From positions 248,001-312,000 of the forward strand of contig JACPOP010000001.1 in assembly GCA_016191465.1 (NCBI GenBank): DNA of 64,000 nucleotides. Direction: 5' to 3'. Under the pieces are notes generated by a model. It was not told the origin of the DNA, made no database searches, and was given only the letters and a program-made list of their open reading frames with translations. Position 1 is the first letter of the stretch; each line of letters opens with the position of its first letter. Origin of the DNA: Chloroflexota bacterium (GTDB lineage Bacteria; Chloroflexota; UBA6077; CF-72). The position numbers were made by a program, and so were the translations under genes. This document shows, one piece after another, positions 52,405-62,117 of the stretch.

Positions 52405-53543
52405 TATTCCTTCGAGGTCACGGTCGACGTCGTCGATGCGGCGGAGTCCTGCTTCAGGCGCGGGTTCTTGCCCCAGCTTGCCTTCGTGGGCACGATCTCG
52501 CGGAGCGGGATGCCGCCCGCCGGCTTGCCGTTGAGCGTGCGGGCAACGAACGCGGTGATGTCAGCCAGCCGCGAGGCGTAGCCCATCTCGTTGTCGTACC
52601 AGCTGATGGCCTTGACCAGGTTGCCGACCGCGAGCGTGTCCAGGGCACTGAAGATGGACGAGCGGGAGTCGCCCTTGAAGTCCATCGACACGAGCGGCTC
52701 TTCGGTCACGCCAAGGACGCCGTACATCTCGCCGTCCGCGTACTCACGCATCACGGCGTTGATCTCATCCTTCGAGACGTCCTTGCCCAGGACGGCGGTG
52801 AAGTCGATCACCGACACGGTGGGCGTCGGCACGCGGAAGGACATGCCGCCAAATCGGCCCTGAAGCTCGGGGATCACCAGGCCGGTGGCGCGGGCCGCGC
52901 CAGTCTCGGCCGGCACGATGTTCATGCCCGCGGCGCGCGCGTCGCGCAGGTCCTTGGCGGCCACGTCCAGCAAGCGCTGGGTGTTGGTGTACGAATGGAT
53001 CGTGGTCAGCAGCCCGCGCTCGATTCCCCAGCGGTCATTCAACACCTTCGCCACGGGCGCCAGGCCATTGGTCGTGCACGATGCGTTAGAAATGATGTGG
53101 TGCTTGCTCGGGTCATAGGCATCGTGATTCACGCCCAGGACGACCGTGATGTCCTCGTTCTTCGCAGGGGCTGAAATGATCACCTTCTTTGCGCCGCCCT
53201 GATCCACGTGTGCGCGCGCTTTCGTCGCATCGGTGAACAGCCCCGTGGACTCGATGACGACCTCGACGCCCCACTGCTTCCAGGGAATAGCGCCAGGATC
53301 CCGCTCAGCGCTGACGTGGATGGCGTGGCCGTCCACGACGAACTCGTCGCCCTTTGCCTCCACGTCGCCGCGGAAGACGCCGTAATTCGAGTCGTACTTG
53401 AACAGGTGGGCATTGGTGGCCGTGTCGAACAGATCGTTGATGCCGACAACTTCCACGCTCTCGTGATGCCGCTCAAGGAGCGCCTTGAGTACCTGTCGTC
53501 CGATCCGTCCGAAGCCGTTGATCCCTACGCGAACTGGTGCCAT
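52404..53543 (-). CDS. gap: Glyceraldehyde-3-phosphate dehydrogenase, type I
   Basis: The protein has about 379 residues. The Rossmann start is VGINGFGRIGRQ, the catalytic cysteine is in SNASCTTNGLAPV near residue 155, and WYDNEMGYASRLAD closes the active site. A Ser/Thr/Lys tail of about 20 residues extends past the usual C-terminus. ATG 53543 is preceded by GAAGAGGAA; the earlier in-frame start at 53564 is unnecessary. NAD preference is likely from INDLFD after the second strand. Confidence 0.96.
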   Translation of the reverse strand: MAPVRVGINGFGRIGRQVLKALLERHHESVEVVGINDLFDTATNAHLFKYDSNYGVFRGDVEAKGDEFVVDGHAIHVSAERDPGAIPWKQWGVEVVIESTGLFTDATKARAHVDQGGAKKVIISAPAKNEDITVVLGVNHDAYDPSKHHIISNASCTTNGLAPVAKVLNDRWGIERGLLTTIHSYTNTQRLLDVAAKDLRDARAAGMNIVPAETGAARATGLVIPELQGRFGGMSFRVPTPTVSVIDFTAVLGKDVSKDEINAVMREYADGEMYGVLGVTEEPLVSMDFKGDSRSSIFSALDTLAVGNLVKAISWYDNEMGYASRLADITAFVARTLNGKPAGGIPLREIVPTKASWGKNPRLKQDSAASTTSTVTSKE

Positions 53544-53578
53544 GTTCCTCTTCCCTTCAATCATTCAATCAGTCGCTG

Positions 53579-55112
<1,534 letters not shown>

Positions 55113-56498
55113 TCAGACACGGTGCGGCTCGGCGACGGGGGCGGTAACTGGCGCCGCCGCGGCCGCGACAACCGGTGCGTCGCGGACCGTGAGACGGAGC
55201 CCCTCCATGCTCACCACCACGACATCGGCGCCCACCGCCAGGGGCCGCGCCTCCGAGCGCGCGGACCAGAGCTCCCCCTGCACGCGCACCAGGCCCTCCA
55301 CGCCGGGGGTGATGGCGCTCCGGAGGACCGTGCCGTGCGCGCCAAGCAGTCCCTCGCGGCCGGTGACGACCCGCTTCCGCCGCGCCGAAAGAATCGCCCC
55401 CAGGATGACGAAGAAGAACAGCGCCATCACGGCGGTCATGGCGGCGATAGCCGCCGGAGCGACCTGGAGGAACGGCGCCGAGTCCGGAGCCTGCACGAGC
55501 AGCAACGAGCCGGCGACGAACGCGAGGAGGCCCCCCACTCCCAGGATGCCGTGCGAAACGACGAACGGCTCCAGCGCAAAGAGGGCCAGGCCGAAGAGCA
55601 GCAGGCCCAGGCCGGCATAGCTCACCGGGAGGGTGCCAAGGGCGTAGAACGCCAGCAGCAGGCTGATCCCGCCGATCACCCCGGGAAAGATCGAGCCGGG
55701 GTTGTACAGCTCGATGATGAGCCCCAGGCTGCCCACCGAGAGCAGGATGTAGGCAATTGTGGGATTGGTGATTGCCAGCAGCAGCCGCTCGAGCCCCGAC
55801 ATGTCAGCCGACCGTACTGGCGCGTCGGCGGTCCGCAGAACCACGTCGCCAGTAGCGGTTCGTACCCTGGCCCCATCTGCCTGGCGCAGGAGATCCGGCA
55901 CGTCCGTGGCGACGTAGTTCACCACGCCCTGGCGCAGCGCCTCGCTCGCCTGGAGATTGGTCGCCTCGCGGACCGCCTGCTCGGCGAACTCGGCGTTCCG
56001 CCCGCGCTGCTCGGCCAGCGCGCGGATCTGGGCAACCGCGTCGTTCGTCAGCTTGCTGCGCATCTCCGGCGAGAGCTGCTGCTCGCCGCCGTTGTCGCCC
56101 ACGGACACAGGCGTGGCGGAGCCAATGTTCGTCGTCGGCGCCATTGCGGCGAGGTGAGCGGCGTAGGTAATGTAGACGCCGGCGGACCCTGCCCGGGCGC
56201 CGTTCGGCGCCACGTACACCAGCACCGGCACCTTCGCCGCCAGGATGCGCTGGTTGATCTCGCGCATGGAGTCCACGAGCCCGCCAGGGGTATCCATGGT
56301 GAACACCACCGCAGCAGCGTTCGTGCGCTCGGCGTCGTCGAGCACGCGGGTCACGTAGCCCGCCATGACCGGGTTGATGATGCCGCGGATGTCGCCCACC
56401 ACCACTTCGCCGCGCCCCTGCGCCACGGCGGAGCCCATGGCGAGGCCCAGCACGCCAAACGCGGCGAGCAGGGTGAACAGGAGCCGCCGAAGCGCCAC
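55113..56498 (-). CDS. NfeD family protein with ClpP-class protease domain
   Basis: This 461-residue long-form NfeD has a signal peptide (residues 1-27, ending GSAVAQ). A ClpP-like serine protease domain has the likely nucleophile Ser105 in GARAGSAGVYI. A block of membrane helices (about 260-360) and a C-terminal OB-fold with GAHGTVLRSAITPGVEG follow. Such proteins cleave stomatin-type proteins and shape membrane microdomains. No stomatin gene (floA/yqfA) is adjacent. It sits between glyA and eno on one strand. Confidence 0.9.
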   Translation of the reverse strand: MALRRLLFTLLAAFGVLGLAMGSAVAQGRGEVVVGDIRGIINPVMAGYVTRVLDDAERTNAAAVVFTMDTPGGLVDSMREINQRILAAKVPVLVYVAPNGARAGSAGVYITYAAHLAAMAPTTNIGSATPVSVGDNGGEQQLSPEMRSKLTNDAVAQIRALAEQRGRNAEFAEQAVREATNLQASEALRQGVVNYVATDVPDLLRQADGARVRTATGDVVLRTADAPVRSADMSGLERLLLAITNPTIAYILLSVGSLGLIIELYNPGSIFPGVIGGISLLLAFYALGTLPVSYAGLGLLLFGLALFALEPFVVSHGILGVGGLLAFVAGSLLLVQAPDSAPFLQVAPAAIAAMTAVMALFFFVILGAILSARRKRVVTGREGLLGAHGTVLRSAITPGVEGLVRVQGELWSARSEARPLAVGADVVVVSMEGLRLTVRDAPVVAAAAAPVTAPVAEPHRV

Positions 56499-56510
56499 GA
56501 TGGATCAGCC

Positions 56511-57806
56511 TTACACGGACTGCAGCTCGCGCGCGATCACCTCGACCTCGATCCGAAGCCGATCCAGCGCGGCCTCGTCCGTCGGATCCTCCGCCGCCGC
56601 CGCGATGATCTCCGCCACGCGCTGCATCTGACGCTCGTCGGCTCCGCGTGAGGTGACAGCCGGCGTGCCGAAGCGCACGCCGCTGCCCACACCCGGCTTG
56701 CGCGGATCGCCCGGGATGGTGCTGAACGAGGTGATAATCCCAGTCCGCTCCAGCGCTCGGGCGAAGGCCTTCCCCGAGTACTCTCGGTCCAGCAGCTTGA
56801 TCACCAGCAGGTGGTTCTCGGTGCCGCCAGACACGACCTGGATCCCGCCCCGCATCAGGCCCTCGGCCAGCGCCCGGGCATTCGAGGCTACCCGCTCCTG
56901 GTAGACGCGGAATGACGGCTCCATGGCCTCTTTGAAGCACACCGCCTTGGCAGCGATAGCGCTCAGGTGCGGACCACCCTGGAGCATCGGGAAGACCGCG
57001 CGGTCGATCGCCTTCGCGTGCTCGGCCTTGCACAGGATGAGCGCCCCGCGCGGGCCGCGCAGGCTCTTGTGGGTGGTCGTCGTGACCGCGTCGGCGAACG
57101 GCACTGGCGATGGGTGTACGCCCGCCGCGACGAGTCCGGCTATGTGCGCGATGTCCGCGACCAGCAGCGCCCCAACCCGGTCGGCAATGTCACGGAAGGC
57201 CTTCCAGTCGATGATTCGCGAGTACGCCGAGGCACCGGCGATGATGAGCCGCGGCTGCACCCGTTTGGCCACCGCCTCAACCTGGTCGTGGTCCAGCAGC
57301 TCGGTGCCTGGGTCCACGGAGTAGTGCTCGGCCTTGAAGAGCTTGCTCGAGAACGAGACCGGGGAGCCGTGGGTAAGGTGGCCCCCCTGGCTCAGGTCCA
57401 TGCCGAGGATCGTGTCACCCGGCTGGATGAGCGCGAAGTACGTGGCCATGTTGGCGGGCGAGCCGGAATACGGCTGGACGTTGGCATGCTCGGCACCGAA
57501 CAGCTCCCTGGCCCGGTCGATGGCGAGCTGCTCGATGTCGTCGACCTGCCCGACGCCCTGGTAGTACCGCGCACCCGGATACCCTTCGGCGTACTTCACG
57601 TTGAGGTGCGACGACAGACACTCCAGGACAGCCTGCGACGTGTAATTCTCGCTGGCGATGAAGTTGAGGGTCCGCGTGTGGCGCTCGCGGTCCCCATGAA
57701 TCAGCGCCCAGACGGCTGGATCGACCGACTGCAGCGGGTCACTGCCCACGCTTCCGGCGAAGCCCTGGCGCGTGCCGTTCGCCTGGAGAGGAAGCTCACC
57801 GAGCAT
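56511..57806 (-). CDS. glyA: Serine hydroxymethyltransferase
   Basis: The protein has about 431 residues. It transfers the serine hydroxymethyl group to tetrahydrofolate using PLP. Motifs are NFIASENYTSQAV, GYPGARYYQG, YSGSPANMATY, LVADIAHIAGLV and the PLP lysine in TTTTHKSLRGPRG. ATG 57806 fits family length; an in-frame start at 57836 is possible. It is followed 12 bases later by the nfeD gene. Confidence 0.95.
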   Translation of the reverse strand: MLGELPLQANGTRQGFAGSVGSDPLQSVDPAVWALIHGDRERHTRTLNFIASENYTSQAVLECLSSHLNVKYAEGYPGARYYQGVGQVDDIEQLAIDRARELFGAEHANVQPYSGSPANMATYFALIQPGDTILGMDLSQGGHLTHGSPVSFSSKLFKAEHYSVDPGTELLDHDQVEAVAKRVQPRLIIAGASAYSRIIDWKAFRDIADRVGALLVADIAHIAGLVAAGVHPSPVPFADAVTTTTHKSLRGPRGALILCKAEHAKAIDRAVFPMLQGGPHLSAIAAKAVCFKEAMEPSFRVYQERVASNARALAEGLMRGGIQVVSGGTENHLLVIKLLDREYSGKAFARALERTGIITSFSTIPGDPRKPGVGSGVRFGTPAVTSRGADERQMQRVAEIIAAAAEDPTDEAALDRLRIEVEVIARELQSV

Positions 57807-58071
57807 GGATCCGGATCTTGCGCTTGTCACTCGCACTGACCTCCTGGTCGCTCAGCGCCTGGTTCGCTGCTCGCACACCGCGGCCCGTGGCGCGTGGTCG
57901 GGGGTCCATGGCTTGGTCTTGGTGCCACACGTCCGTCCACCGCTCGGGAGTTTACCAGCGGCCCCGTCGTCGCATGCCTGCCGGGGGCCGATCCAGGCCT
58001 ATCGGTGACGGGCAAACCTGACGATTGGGGAGCGCCACGTGGCCACCTACGAACGCTGATCGGCCGGACGG

Positions 58072-58077
58072 TAGAAT
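58072..58077 (+). promoter_or_regulatory. Possible -10 element of the small basic protein gene
   Basis: TAGAAT lies only 6 bases before ATG 58084. If used, transcription would begin at or very near the start codon, giving a leaderless message. No clear -35 match is visible, so this is tentative. Confidence 0.3.
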
Positions 58078-58083
58078 GCCGCC

Positions 58084-58182
58084 ATGAATAAACGCAAAAA
58101 GGTCGCGATCCACAAGCACCGTGTGAAGGCCAAAAAGGCAGAGCTCAAGGCCCGCGCAGGCGGCGGGGTGCGCCGCCCGTAG
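58084..58182 (+). CDS. 32-residue very basic protein (possible ribosome-associated)
   Basis: The frame reads MNKRKKVAIHKHRVKAKKAE and then LKARAGGGVRRP before TAG. Lys, Arg and His make up almost half of it. The KHRVK..KK pattern recalls the AURKAIP1/COX24-type small proteins and other tiny ribosomal or rRNA-binding peptides. There is no Shine-Dalgarno site but a TAGAAT box just upstream. It is flanked by divergent and convergent genes and stands alone. RNA binding is inferred from composition only. Confidence 0.6.
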   Translation: MNKRKKVAIHKHRVKAKKAELKARAGGGVRRP

Positions 58183-58245
58183 CCGCGGACCTGCCGAAGG
58201 ACCCGTTATAACGATCCCCGGACGACCCACCCGGGGTCAGGCGGC

Positions 58246-58995
58246 CTACGCCGCTCGGCCAGATTCCAGCGACTCCGGTGAGGTTGGGTGATGGAACACC
58301 TGCTCCGCGCCACCCGCCGAGGATGCGGCGGCCAGCAGGTGCTTGCACGGGATGTTGCGGTACTGGAAATCGGCACACTCGCACGCAAGAGGCGTCTCCC
58401 GGTCGGTTCCCAGCGTGACGCGGTAGGTCTGGCCTTCTCCGCGCGCTGAGCGCACCTCGTACGAGCCGTCGTCCCGTTGCTGCACCGCCAGGCCTTCGGC
58501 CCTGCGCGTCCGTTCCGGCAGCCATTCAACGAGCGGGGCGAGGGCCACCACGTGGGCGGGGTTCGTACCGCGGATTGCTTCCACGGTGTGGGAGCCAAGG
58601 CGCGCCCGCGCCTCCACGATCTGGTCCCACAGCCGCGCCGCGTCATCTGGCGGACGGGCATCACCACGCAGGGCAGCCGCGAGCTCCGCATCCTCGATGC
58701 GCAAGGTGGGCGACAGGAGCTGGTTGTCCAGGCACAGGTAGAGGGCTCCCAGGAGCGCGCGAGCTGCGGCTTCGCCGCGTGATGCCTGGCCGAGGTACTG
58801 CGCACGATGCAGCAGCGCCTGGCCGCGCTCGTCCTGGATCACCAGGCCGCTGGCCGCCGGGCCGGGGTCCGTCAGGGCCAGCGCCGATGACACCCATACC
58901 GTGCGACCCGGACCCATGAGACGCGGGTTGGGCTCGCGGCGAGGCGCATGACCCTGCGCCTCGGGCTCGGGACCTGGAATGGCGTCGTCCTGCAC
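58246..58995 (-). CDS. SWIM zinc-finger domain protein
   Basis: This protein of about 249 residues ends with a SWIM motif, CxCx9CxH (CECADFQYRNIPCKH). This motif binds zinc and often DNA or protein partners. The N-terminal two thirds is helical with no catalytic motif I recognise. GTG 58995 is chosen because GGAGG lies 7 bases upstream; ATG 58917 is an internal alternative. SWIM proteins occur with SWI2/SNF2 helicases and Shu-type recombination factors, but none is adjacent. Its start diverges from the LigA-like gene at 59107. Confidence 0.75.
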   Translation of the reverse strand: MQDDAIPGPEPEAQGHAPRREPNPRLMGPGRTVWVSSALALTDPGPAASGLVIQDERGQALLHRAQYLGQASRGEAAARALLGALYLCLDNQLLSPTLRIEDAELAAALRGDARPPDDAARLWDQIVEARARLGSHTVEAIRGTNPAHVVALAPLVEWLPERTRRAEGLAVQQRDDGSYEVRSARGEGQTYRVTLGTDRETPLACECADFQYRNIPCKHLLAAASSAGGAEQVFHHPTSPESLESGRAA

Positions 58996-59106
58996 GCACC
59001 GACCTCCGCCTGGACCGACATCGGGCCCAATCGAAGAGCGTGGGTGCAGAGCGCGTGCCCAGCCCCGCCTCTCTCTATACTGGCGCCAGGGGTGCGGGAG
59101 GGATGT

Positions 59107-59379
59107 GTGAGCCTCTACCAGGTCCAGAAAGCGATGTACGAGTACCTGAACCCGCGACGACGACCAGCCCCGCCTGAGCTGACCGCCGAGACGCTGCGCC
59201 AGCGGTATGGCCTGGACGACGCAGAGACGCGGGCCATCCTGGACCGCGACGTGCGGGCCCTGGTACGACTGGGCGTGCACCCGGTGCTGCTGAACGGCTT
59301 CGCCCGCGCCACCATGGCCATCCCCGAATACCGCGCCATCCTTGCCCAGCTTGACGAGGAGGGGCACGCCCGTGGCTGA
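59107..59379 (+). CDS. LigA-like small subunit of ring-cleavage dioxygenase
   Basis: This 90-residue helical protein follows the LigA/protocatechuate 4,5-dioxygenase alpha pattern: AETLRQRYGLDDAETRAILD, then LVRLGVHPVLLNGFAR. GTG 59107 has GGGAGGG just upstream. The small subunit caps the active site of LigB-type dioxygenases. It overlaps the LigB-like gene by 8 bases, confirming that they work together. Confidence 0.83.
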   Translation: MSLYQVQKAMYEYLNPRRRPAPPELTAETLRQRYGLDDAETRAILDRDVRALVRLGVHPVLLNGFARATMAIPEYRAILAQLDEEGHARG

Positions 59380-60205
59380 GATCGTGGCCGCAATGGCGGC
59401 ATCGCACGCGCCGTTGATCACCGCGGCGCCGGAGACGGCCCCCGAGGACCGCCGAGCGCGCGTCTACGCTGCCATGGAAGAGTTGCGCGCGGAGATCGAG
59501 CGAGCCCACCCGACGGCGATCGTCATTGCCTCGAACGAGCACTTCTCCAACTTCTTCCTGGACAACTTCCCGCCGGCGTGCATCGGCATTGGCGCCACCC
59601 ACACGGGACCCGTGGAGGCCTGGCTGAAGGTAGAGCGCGGCGAAGTCGTGGGCCAGCCGAGCCTCGGACGATCCATCCTTGAGCAGTCGTTCGAGGACGG
59701 GCTGGACCTGACGTTCTCGGAGGAGCTGTTCCTGGACCATGGGGTCATGACCATCCTCCACTTCCTCGATCCGGGCCACGCAATCCCCGTGGTGCCGATC
59801 ATCCAGAATTGCGGTGTCAAGCCGATGCCGCGTCTGAGACGCTGCTACGAGCTTGGCCGCACCATTGGCCGCGCGGTACATCGCTGGGACGCGGCCGAGC
59901 GGGTGGCCCTCGTCGGCGCGGGCGGCCTCTCGCACTGGGTGGGCGTGCCGCACATGGGCCACATCAACGAAGCCTGGGACCGACGCGTCCTGGACCTGCT
60001 TGCGGCCGGCGACGCGGAGGCCGTGATGCGTATGAGCGACGACGAGATCGAGGCCGCGGGAAACGGCGCCCATGAGATCCGCTCGTGGCTGGTGGTCGCC
60101 GGGGCGATGGAAGGTCGCCCGGCGCGGGTCGTGGGGTACGAGCCGATCCACGCCTGGGCAACGGGTATGGGCCAGCTCACCTACGACGTGTCTGACGGCG
60201 TGTAG
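59372..60205 (+). CDS. LigB-like extradiol ring-cleavage dioxygenase, catalytic subunit
   Basis: This 277-residue protein belongs to the class III extradiol dioxygenases. Iron ligands are likely His12 in ASHAPL and a His in ASNEHFSNF, with a Glu later in the protein. A second conserved His lies in GGLSHWVGVPHMG. The family opens catechol-type rings such as protocatechuate or gallate, or acts on related compounds. GTG 59372 is used since it overlaps the LigA-like stop. It gives the organism a ring-opening activity 35 kb from the catabolic block. Confidence 0.86.
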   Translation: MAEIVAAMAASHAPLITAAPETAPEDRRARVYAAMEELRAEIERAHPTAIVIASNEHFSNFFLDNFPPACIGIGATHTGPVEAWLKVERGEVVGQPSLGRSILEQSFEDGLDLTFSEELFLDHGVMTILHFLDPGHAIPVVPIIQNCGVKPMPRLRRCYELGRTIGRAVHRWDAAERVALVGAGGLSHWVGVPHMGHINEAWDRRVLDLLAAGDAEAVMRMSDDEIEAAGNGAHEIRSWLVVAGAMEGRPARVVGYEPIHAWATGMGQLTYDVSDGV

Positions 60206-60410
60206 CCGGCCAGATCACCCGATGGCACGGCCTCTGCCTCTCTGGCCGTGTCCTGATGTTCCTCTTCAAAGATCTCCTCGACCAGCTCACCGTCAGCCTG
60301 ATCCTCTGGCGCCTCCGACGCGCCGGCCCCCGCGGCTAACGCGGCCGCTGTCGTTCACCAGCCGCAGCCCGAATCGCCGCCCTGGTGGCATTCCGGTCGC
60401 TATGCACCCG

Positions 60411-60496
60411 TGGTGCCGAAGGTGGGATTCGAACCCACAATCCCTTTCGGGCATTCGTTTTTAAGACGAACGTGTATGCCTTTCCACCACTCCGGC
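60411..60496 (-). tRNA. tRNA-Leu (anticodon UAA)
   Basis: A complete class II tRNA. The acceptor GCCGGAG pairs with CTTCGGC with one G-T pair. The anticodon stem TTCGT/ACGAA encloses CTTAAAA, giving anticodon TAA at 60463-60461. A variable arm with CCC/GGG, the T-arm GTGGGTTCGAATCCCAC, discriminator A and an encoded CCA (60413-60411) follow. The first 36 bases, through the anticodon, overlap the 3' end of the HNH endonuclease gene on the same strand. Confidence 0.95.
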
Positions 60497-60982
60497 GGGT
60501 TCGTGTCGATGTTTCCCGATGTTCCTGCCGCGGTAGCTCGCCGTCAGAGCGTGGCAGTTGGGGCAGAGCAATCGGAGATTTTCCAGGCGGTGATCCGTCC
60601 GCAGACCATTTCTGTGATCTAACTCCAGCGGAATGGGTCCACTGAGCCATTCCGCATTGCCGCACCTCGCACAGGCTCTTTCCAGAACCTTGTCACGAAG
60701 AAGTCGGTTCTTCAACTTGTGGCTCTGGTACGCCGAGTTCTCAACCAGGATTTCACGGAAGGGCACTGTGCGACTTGCGTCAGGAAGGTGCCCGCCCTTC
60801 GACCACCCCGCGCCTAGCATGTGCGCGACATCGAGGTCGAGCCGCTGAATCGTCGCGCGCAGTGTTGCGTCATTGCCACCAGCAGGCACCAGCCCGAGAC
60901 GAGACAGCACCGCCCCATAGCTGCGGGAACATCGGACGGCCTCGACGAATGGCTCGTCTGTGTACGTGCGGCCCCGCCCCAT
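60461..60982 (-). CDS. HNH endonuclease overlapping tRNA-Leu
   Basis: This 173-residue protein has an N-terminal helix-turn-helix-like part (CSRSYGAVLSRLGLVPAGGN) and a C-terminal HNH nuclease with zinc cysteines: CARCG at 104-108, LELDHRNG at 119-126, then CPNCH at 140-144. The arginine-rich tail RGRNIGKHRHEP is encoded partly by tRNA sequence. The last 12 codons, including the TAA stop, lie within tRNA-Leu, and that stop is the tRNA anticodon. Stand-alone HNH proteins of this type are homing or phage-type nucleases. ATG 60982 is the assumed start. Confidence 0.85.
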   Translation of the reverse strand: MGRGRTYTDEPFVEAVRCSRSYGAVLSRLGLVPAGGNDATLRATIQRLDLDVAHMLGAGWSKGGHLPDASRTVPFREILVENSAYQSHKLKNRLLRDKVLERACARCGNAEWLSGPIPLELDHRNGLRTDHRLENLRLLCPNCHALTASYRGRNIGKHRHEPAGVVERHTRSS

Positions 60983-61162
60983 AGGCGCCACTGTAACAAT
61001 CTGGTGGACACGCCCCCGCCGCGTCTGCCATTTCGCCAGCCCGGCGGTCCTTTCGCGGCGCAGGGGCATTCTTTCGACCGGCAACCAGGTCATCTCCCCT
61101 GGGTCAGCAACTCTCTCCCGGAAGTCCCATGTCGCCGGCGCGAGGGCCGCTGTTGGCAGTCT

Positions 61163-61603
61163 CTACGAAGCGCCGGCCGTAACCACTCGCGGGAACGATT
61201 CGTCGGAGCTCACGACGTGCAGGTCCGGACGCCGCGGCTTAACCGCGCTGGCGACGGTGCTCAGCAGCGCGTCGAGGTCGAACGGCTTGATGAGGTGCCC
61301 TACGACGGCGCCCGCACCGAACGACTCCGGCAACCTGCTGGTCCCCGAGAGGACCACGATCGGCGGGAGCGCCCGCACCACCGCTGACTCCCACGAAGCG
61401 AGGAAATCAGCGCCACCCATGCGCGGCAGCCCGACATCCAGGAGGATGAGGTCAGGGGCGTCCGCCTCGACGGCGCCAAGGGCCTGAAGGCCATCGTTGG
61501 CCAGGGAGACCCGGTAGCCCTCGTCCCGCAGGACTTCGGCGAGCACCATGCGCAGCACTCGGTCGTCTTCGACCACCAGCACGTGGAGACCCGGTGAGGA
61601 CAT
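61163..61603 (-). CDS. Single-domain response regulator
   Basis: This 146-residue receiver-only protein has Asp13/Asp14 (VVEDDR), phospho-acceptor Asp56 (LILLDVGLP), Ser86 (VVLSGT) and Lys106 (LIKPFD). No output domain follows; the last 25 residues are unstructured. It would relay a phosphate to or from a histidine kinase not present in this window. It follows a tiny zinc-ribbon gene by 3 bases. Confidence 0.9.
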   Translation of the reverse strand: MSSPGLHVLVVEDDRVLRMVLAEVLRDEGYRVSLANDGLQALGAVEADAPDLILLDVGLPRMGGADFLASWESAVVRALPPIVVLSGTSRLPESFGAGAVVGHLIKPFDLDALLSTVASAVKPRRPDLHVVSSDESFPRVVTAGAS

Positions 61604-61606
61604 AGC

Positions 61607-61801
61607 CTACCGTCGCTCCGTGCGCTGGAGGGTTCGCGTGCGATGGGGCTCAATGCCCGTGAGTCGTACGTAGCACAGGCGGCAGACGCGTTGGGGTCGG
61701 CGCTCACCGGTGCGGAAGACGAGCTCGAGGTCGTACAGGCGAGAGTCGGGCATTTCGCAATGGGCACACGCCGGCCGCGTTGATAGATCCTGCTGACTCA
61801 T
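61607..61801 (-). CDS. Tiny zinc-ribbon protein
   Basis: This 64-residue protein has two CxxC pairs, CAHC and CRLC, spaced by about 27 residues, as in a zinc ribbon (CAHCEMPDSRLYDLELVF then RRPQRVCRLCYVRL). Its stop lies 3 bases before the response-regulator start, so the two form an operon. It may be a partner or sensor for the receiver protein. ATG 61801 has a modest GGCGGG upstream. Confidence 0.6.
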   Translation of the reverse strand: MSQQDLSTRPACAHCEMPDSRLYDLELVFRTGERRPQRVCRLCYVRLTGIEPHRTRTLQRTERR

Positions 61802-62117
61802 TCGCTGCCCGCCTTTCCAGGAGCGCTCCATCGGCCCCGCCGGCCGCGCGCTGCCATAGGGCGCGGCCGGCGTACCGATGCCGACAGCATGATCGCCCAT
61901 TCCAGCGCGGTAGTCTGTACGGTGCAGAACCGGTGTTCCATTCGTTCTCGTTCCCTGGACGCGCGAACGGCGAATTGCCTGCTGGCCGCGTCAGACATCG
62001 TGGAGCGGCAATTGTACGATCGAATGCGGAGCCTGCCCGGAAATACAGCGCGGCGAATCTCGAGTCGGTATCCACCTTGCTGTGCCACGCGAACGGAGTA
62101 CGATTGACCTGAGTCCC

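Noticed and set aside
58996-59421. N-terminal extension of the SWIM gene reading back across the LigA-like gene
   Set aside because: A GTG with a GGAGG site at 58995 explains the SWIM start, and the opposite strand carries the LigA-like gene with its own ribosome site.
60256-60339. 27-codon plus-strand frame starting MFLFKDLLDQLTVS
   Set aside because: It has a hydrophobic start but no ribosome site, partner or conservation evidence; too short to support alone.
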